Made by a program: the position numbers and the translations under genes | Source: Pseudomonadota bacterium | GTDB taxonomy: Bacteria; Pseudomonadota; Alphaproteobacteria; Sphingomonadales; Sphingomonadaceae | DNA length: 15,339 nt | Assembly: GCA_023433445.1 (NCBI GenBank) | Contig: JAEZCS010000237.1 | Location: 1-15,339, forward strand | Reading direction: 5' to 3' | The notes under the pieces: model-generated | Databases searched by the model: none | What the model saw: the letters and a program-made list of their open reading frames with translations, nothing else | What the model was told of the DNA's origin: nothing | Part shown: positions 13,912 through 15,339 of the stretch, piece after piece | How the letters are laid out: each line of letters opens with the position of its first letter | How positions within the stretch are numbered: the stretch's first letter is position 1

Positions 13912-15231
13912 ATGGTCGATCTTTTTGCTTCCGATGCCGCGAACGTACCCTCTGATGCCGGGGAAAATGCGCCGCTGGCCGACCGGCTACGGCCGCGCAC
14001 CTTGGCGGATGTCGTCGGACAGGACCATTTGACGGGAGCGGAAGGCGCGATCGGCCGGATGGTGGCGGCGGGCCGGCTTTCCTCCATCATCCTGTGGGGG
14101 CCACCGGGGACCGGCAAGACGACGATCGCGCGGCTGCTGGCCGACGCGGTGGACATGCGGTTTGAGCCGATCTCGGCAGTGTTTTCCGGGGTCGCCGACC
14201 TCAAGAAGGTCTTCGCGGCGGCCAAGGAGCATGCGCGGCGGGGGGACAAGACGCTGCTGTTCGTGGATGAGATCCATAGGTTCAACCGGGCGCAGCAGGA
14301 CAGCTTCCTTCCCTTTGTCGAGGATGGGACGGTGACGCTGGTCGGCGCGACCACGGAAAATCCGAGTTTCGAGCTGAACGCGGCGCTGCTGTCGCGGGCC
14401 CAGGTGCTGATCCTGCATCGGCTGGATGCGTCGGCGCTGGAGCTGTTGCTGGAGCGGGCGGAGGTGATCACGCAGCGGCCTCTGCCCCTTACGCCAGCGG
14501 CGCGGGACGCCTTGCTGGCGAGCGCGGATGGCGATGGGCGGTTCCTGCTCAATCAGGTCGAGACGCTCTATTCCATTGATATCGGCGAGCCGCTTGATCC
14601 GGCTGGTCTATCGGCGCTGCTGCATCGGCGCATGGCGGTCTATGACAAGGATCGGGAGGGGCATTACAACCTCATTTCGGCGTTGCATAAGTCGCTGCGC
14701 GGATCGGACCCGCAGGCGGCGCTCTATTATCTGGCGCGGATGCTGACGGCGGGGGAGCAGCCGCTCTATGTGCTGCGGAGGCTGGTGCGGTTTGCGAGCG
14801 AGGATATCGGCCTTGCCGACCCGCAGGCGCTCGTTCAGTGCCTGGCCGCCAAGGAGAGTTACGATTTCCTGGGAAGCCTGGAGGGGGAACTGGCGATCGT
14901 GCAGGCGTGCCTTTATTGCGCGACCGCGCCCAAGTCGAACGCGGCTTATGCTGCGATGAAGACGGCGTGGAAGTCGGCGCGAGATACAGGGTCGTTGATG
15001 CCGCCCAAGAATATCCTCAACGCCCCTACCCGGCTGATGAAAACCATCGGCTATGGCAAGGGCTATCAATATGATCATGACGATGCGGAGGGTTTTTCGG
15101 GCGACAATTACTGGCCCGAGGAAATGGAGCCGCAGACCTTCTTCGCCCCGACCGATCGCGGGTTCGAAGCGCGGATAGCCGAGCGCATGGCCTATTGGGA
15201 CCGGCTGCGGGCCGAGCGCGGCGGCGATTAA
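13912..15231 (+). CDS. rarA: Replication-associated recombination protein A (RarA/MgsA)
   Basis: A 439-residue AAA+ ATPase of the RarA/MgsA/Mgs1/WRNIP1 family, related to clamp-loader subunits and acting at stalled replication forks. Walker A GPPGTGKT is at residues 63-70, Walker B with DEIHRFN at 119-125, and the sensor 1 region GATTENPSFE begins at 145. The C-terminal half has the family's tetramerisation and MgsA-C segments, including YLARMLTAGEQPLYVLRRL and PPKNILNAPT. The length is typical. The ATG has no strong Shine-Dalgarno sequence; see the upstream TATA-like element. It follows the glycosyltransferase closely on the same strand, without an obvious functional tie. Confidence 0.96.
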   Translation: MVDLFASDAANVPSDAGENAPLADRLRPRTLADVVGQDHLTGAEGAIGRMVAAGRLSSIILWGPPGTGKTTIARLLADAVDMRFEPISAVFSGVADLKKVFAAAKEHARRGDKTLLFVDEIHRFNRAQQDSFLPFVEDGTVTLVGATTENPSFELNAALLSRAQVLILHRLDASALELLLERAEVITQRPLPLTPAARDALLASADGDGRFLLNQVETLYSIDIGEPLDPAGLSALLHRRMAVYDKDREGHYNLISALHKSLRGSDPQAALYYLARMLTAGEQPLYVLRRLVRFASEDIGLADPQALVQCLAAKESYDFLGSLEGELAIVQACLYCATAPKSNAAYAAMKTAWKSARDTGSLMPPKNILNAPTRLMKTIGYGKGYQYDHDDAEGFSGDNYWPEEMEPQTFFAPTDRGFEARIAERMAYWDRLRAERGGD

Positions 15232-15247
15232 GGAAGCGGTTGCGTCC

Positions 15248-15339
15248 ATGACTCCGCGTTTTGCCCGTTATGCCGCGATCGATTGGTCGGGCGCGAAGGG
15301 CGTACGGCACAAGGGGATAGCGGTTGCGCTGTGCGAGCG
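15248..15339 (+). CDS. Unidentified protein, N-terminal fragment
   Basis: Thirty codons are readable before the right edge. The ATG follows rarA by 16 bp and has AAGGAAG about eleven bases upstream, so it is probably cotranscribed with rarA. The segment YAAIDWSGAKG...GIAVAL, with an aspartate after a hydrophobic strand followed by W/S-G, resembles the first strand of RNase H-like or DUF429-type proteins. I do not recognise it with certainty and assign no function. Confidence 0.6.
   Translation, partial: MTPRFARYAAIDWSGAKGVRHKGIAVALCE

Noticed and set aside
1..15339. Search for a defence, phage, toxin-antitoxin or biosynthetic cluster
   Set aside because: All genes but the DUF2142, DUF2945 and edge-truncated ones belong to well-known families, gaps are short, and base composition and coding style look uniform; no sign of an accessory island.

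Overview
The window looks like ordinary chromosome from a high-GC alphaproteobacterium, most likely a sphingomonad (Sphingobium/Sphingomonas type). That is inferred from the protein sequences, the miaB-phoH-ybeY-corC order and the style of the dispersed repeats; no database search was possible. Fifteen protein genes, two of them cut by the window edges, fill almost all of it. I see no tRNA, rRNA, CRISPR array, phage gene, transposase or toxin-antitoxin pair. The longest gene-free stretches are about 235 bp (3096-3331) and 209 bp (8473-8681), and both hold structure described below.

Left part (1-3095, + strand): the 3' end of miaB (tRNA thiomethylation), then phoH/ybeZ, ybeY and corC. This is the classic RNA-maturation and Mg-efflux-like operon. 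The usual last member in many alphaproteobacteria, lnt, is absent here. In its place come several hairpins, one with a T-run that looks like a terminator, and then a DUF2142 polytopic membrane protein (3332-4780, +).

Middle part (4742-8472, - strand): a tight four-gene unit of pdhC (E2 of pyruvate dehydrogenase), a YciA-like acyl-CoA thioesterase, lpdA (E3) and a PAP2 lipid phosphatase. Gene ends touch or overlap except for a short gap before lpdA. The E1 genes are not in the window. Upstream, a divergent region with a tandem operator-like repeat separates pdhC from a universal stress protein gene (8682-9137, +). That gene converges on rnr (RNase R), and a 107-bp composite palindromic element lies between them and supplies the rnr stop codon.

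Right part (9242-15339): on the - strand, a DUF2945 tudor-like protein, a MOSC-domain protein and rnr run in the same direction. On the + strand, a GT4-type glycosyltransferase, rarA (replication-fork AAA+ ATPase) and the start of an unidentified gene follow one another.

The gene content is mostly housekeeping, and I see no new multi-gene system. The most interesting signals are in small-scale structure: a palindromic repeat lodged in frame inside RNase R, a related repeat acting as a probable terminator after corC, the composite palindrome at the rnr stop, an identical 11-bp motif exactly 8 nt before the start codons of rnr and rarA (probable leaderless promoters), and the tandem repeat between pdhC and the stress-protein gene.
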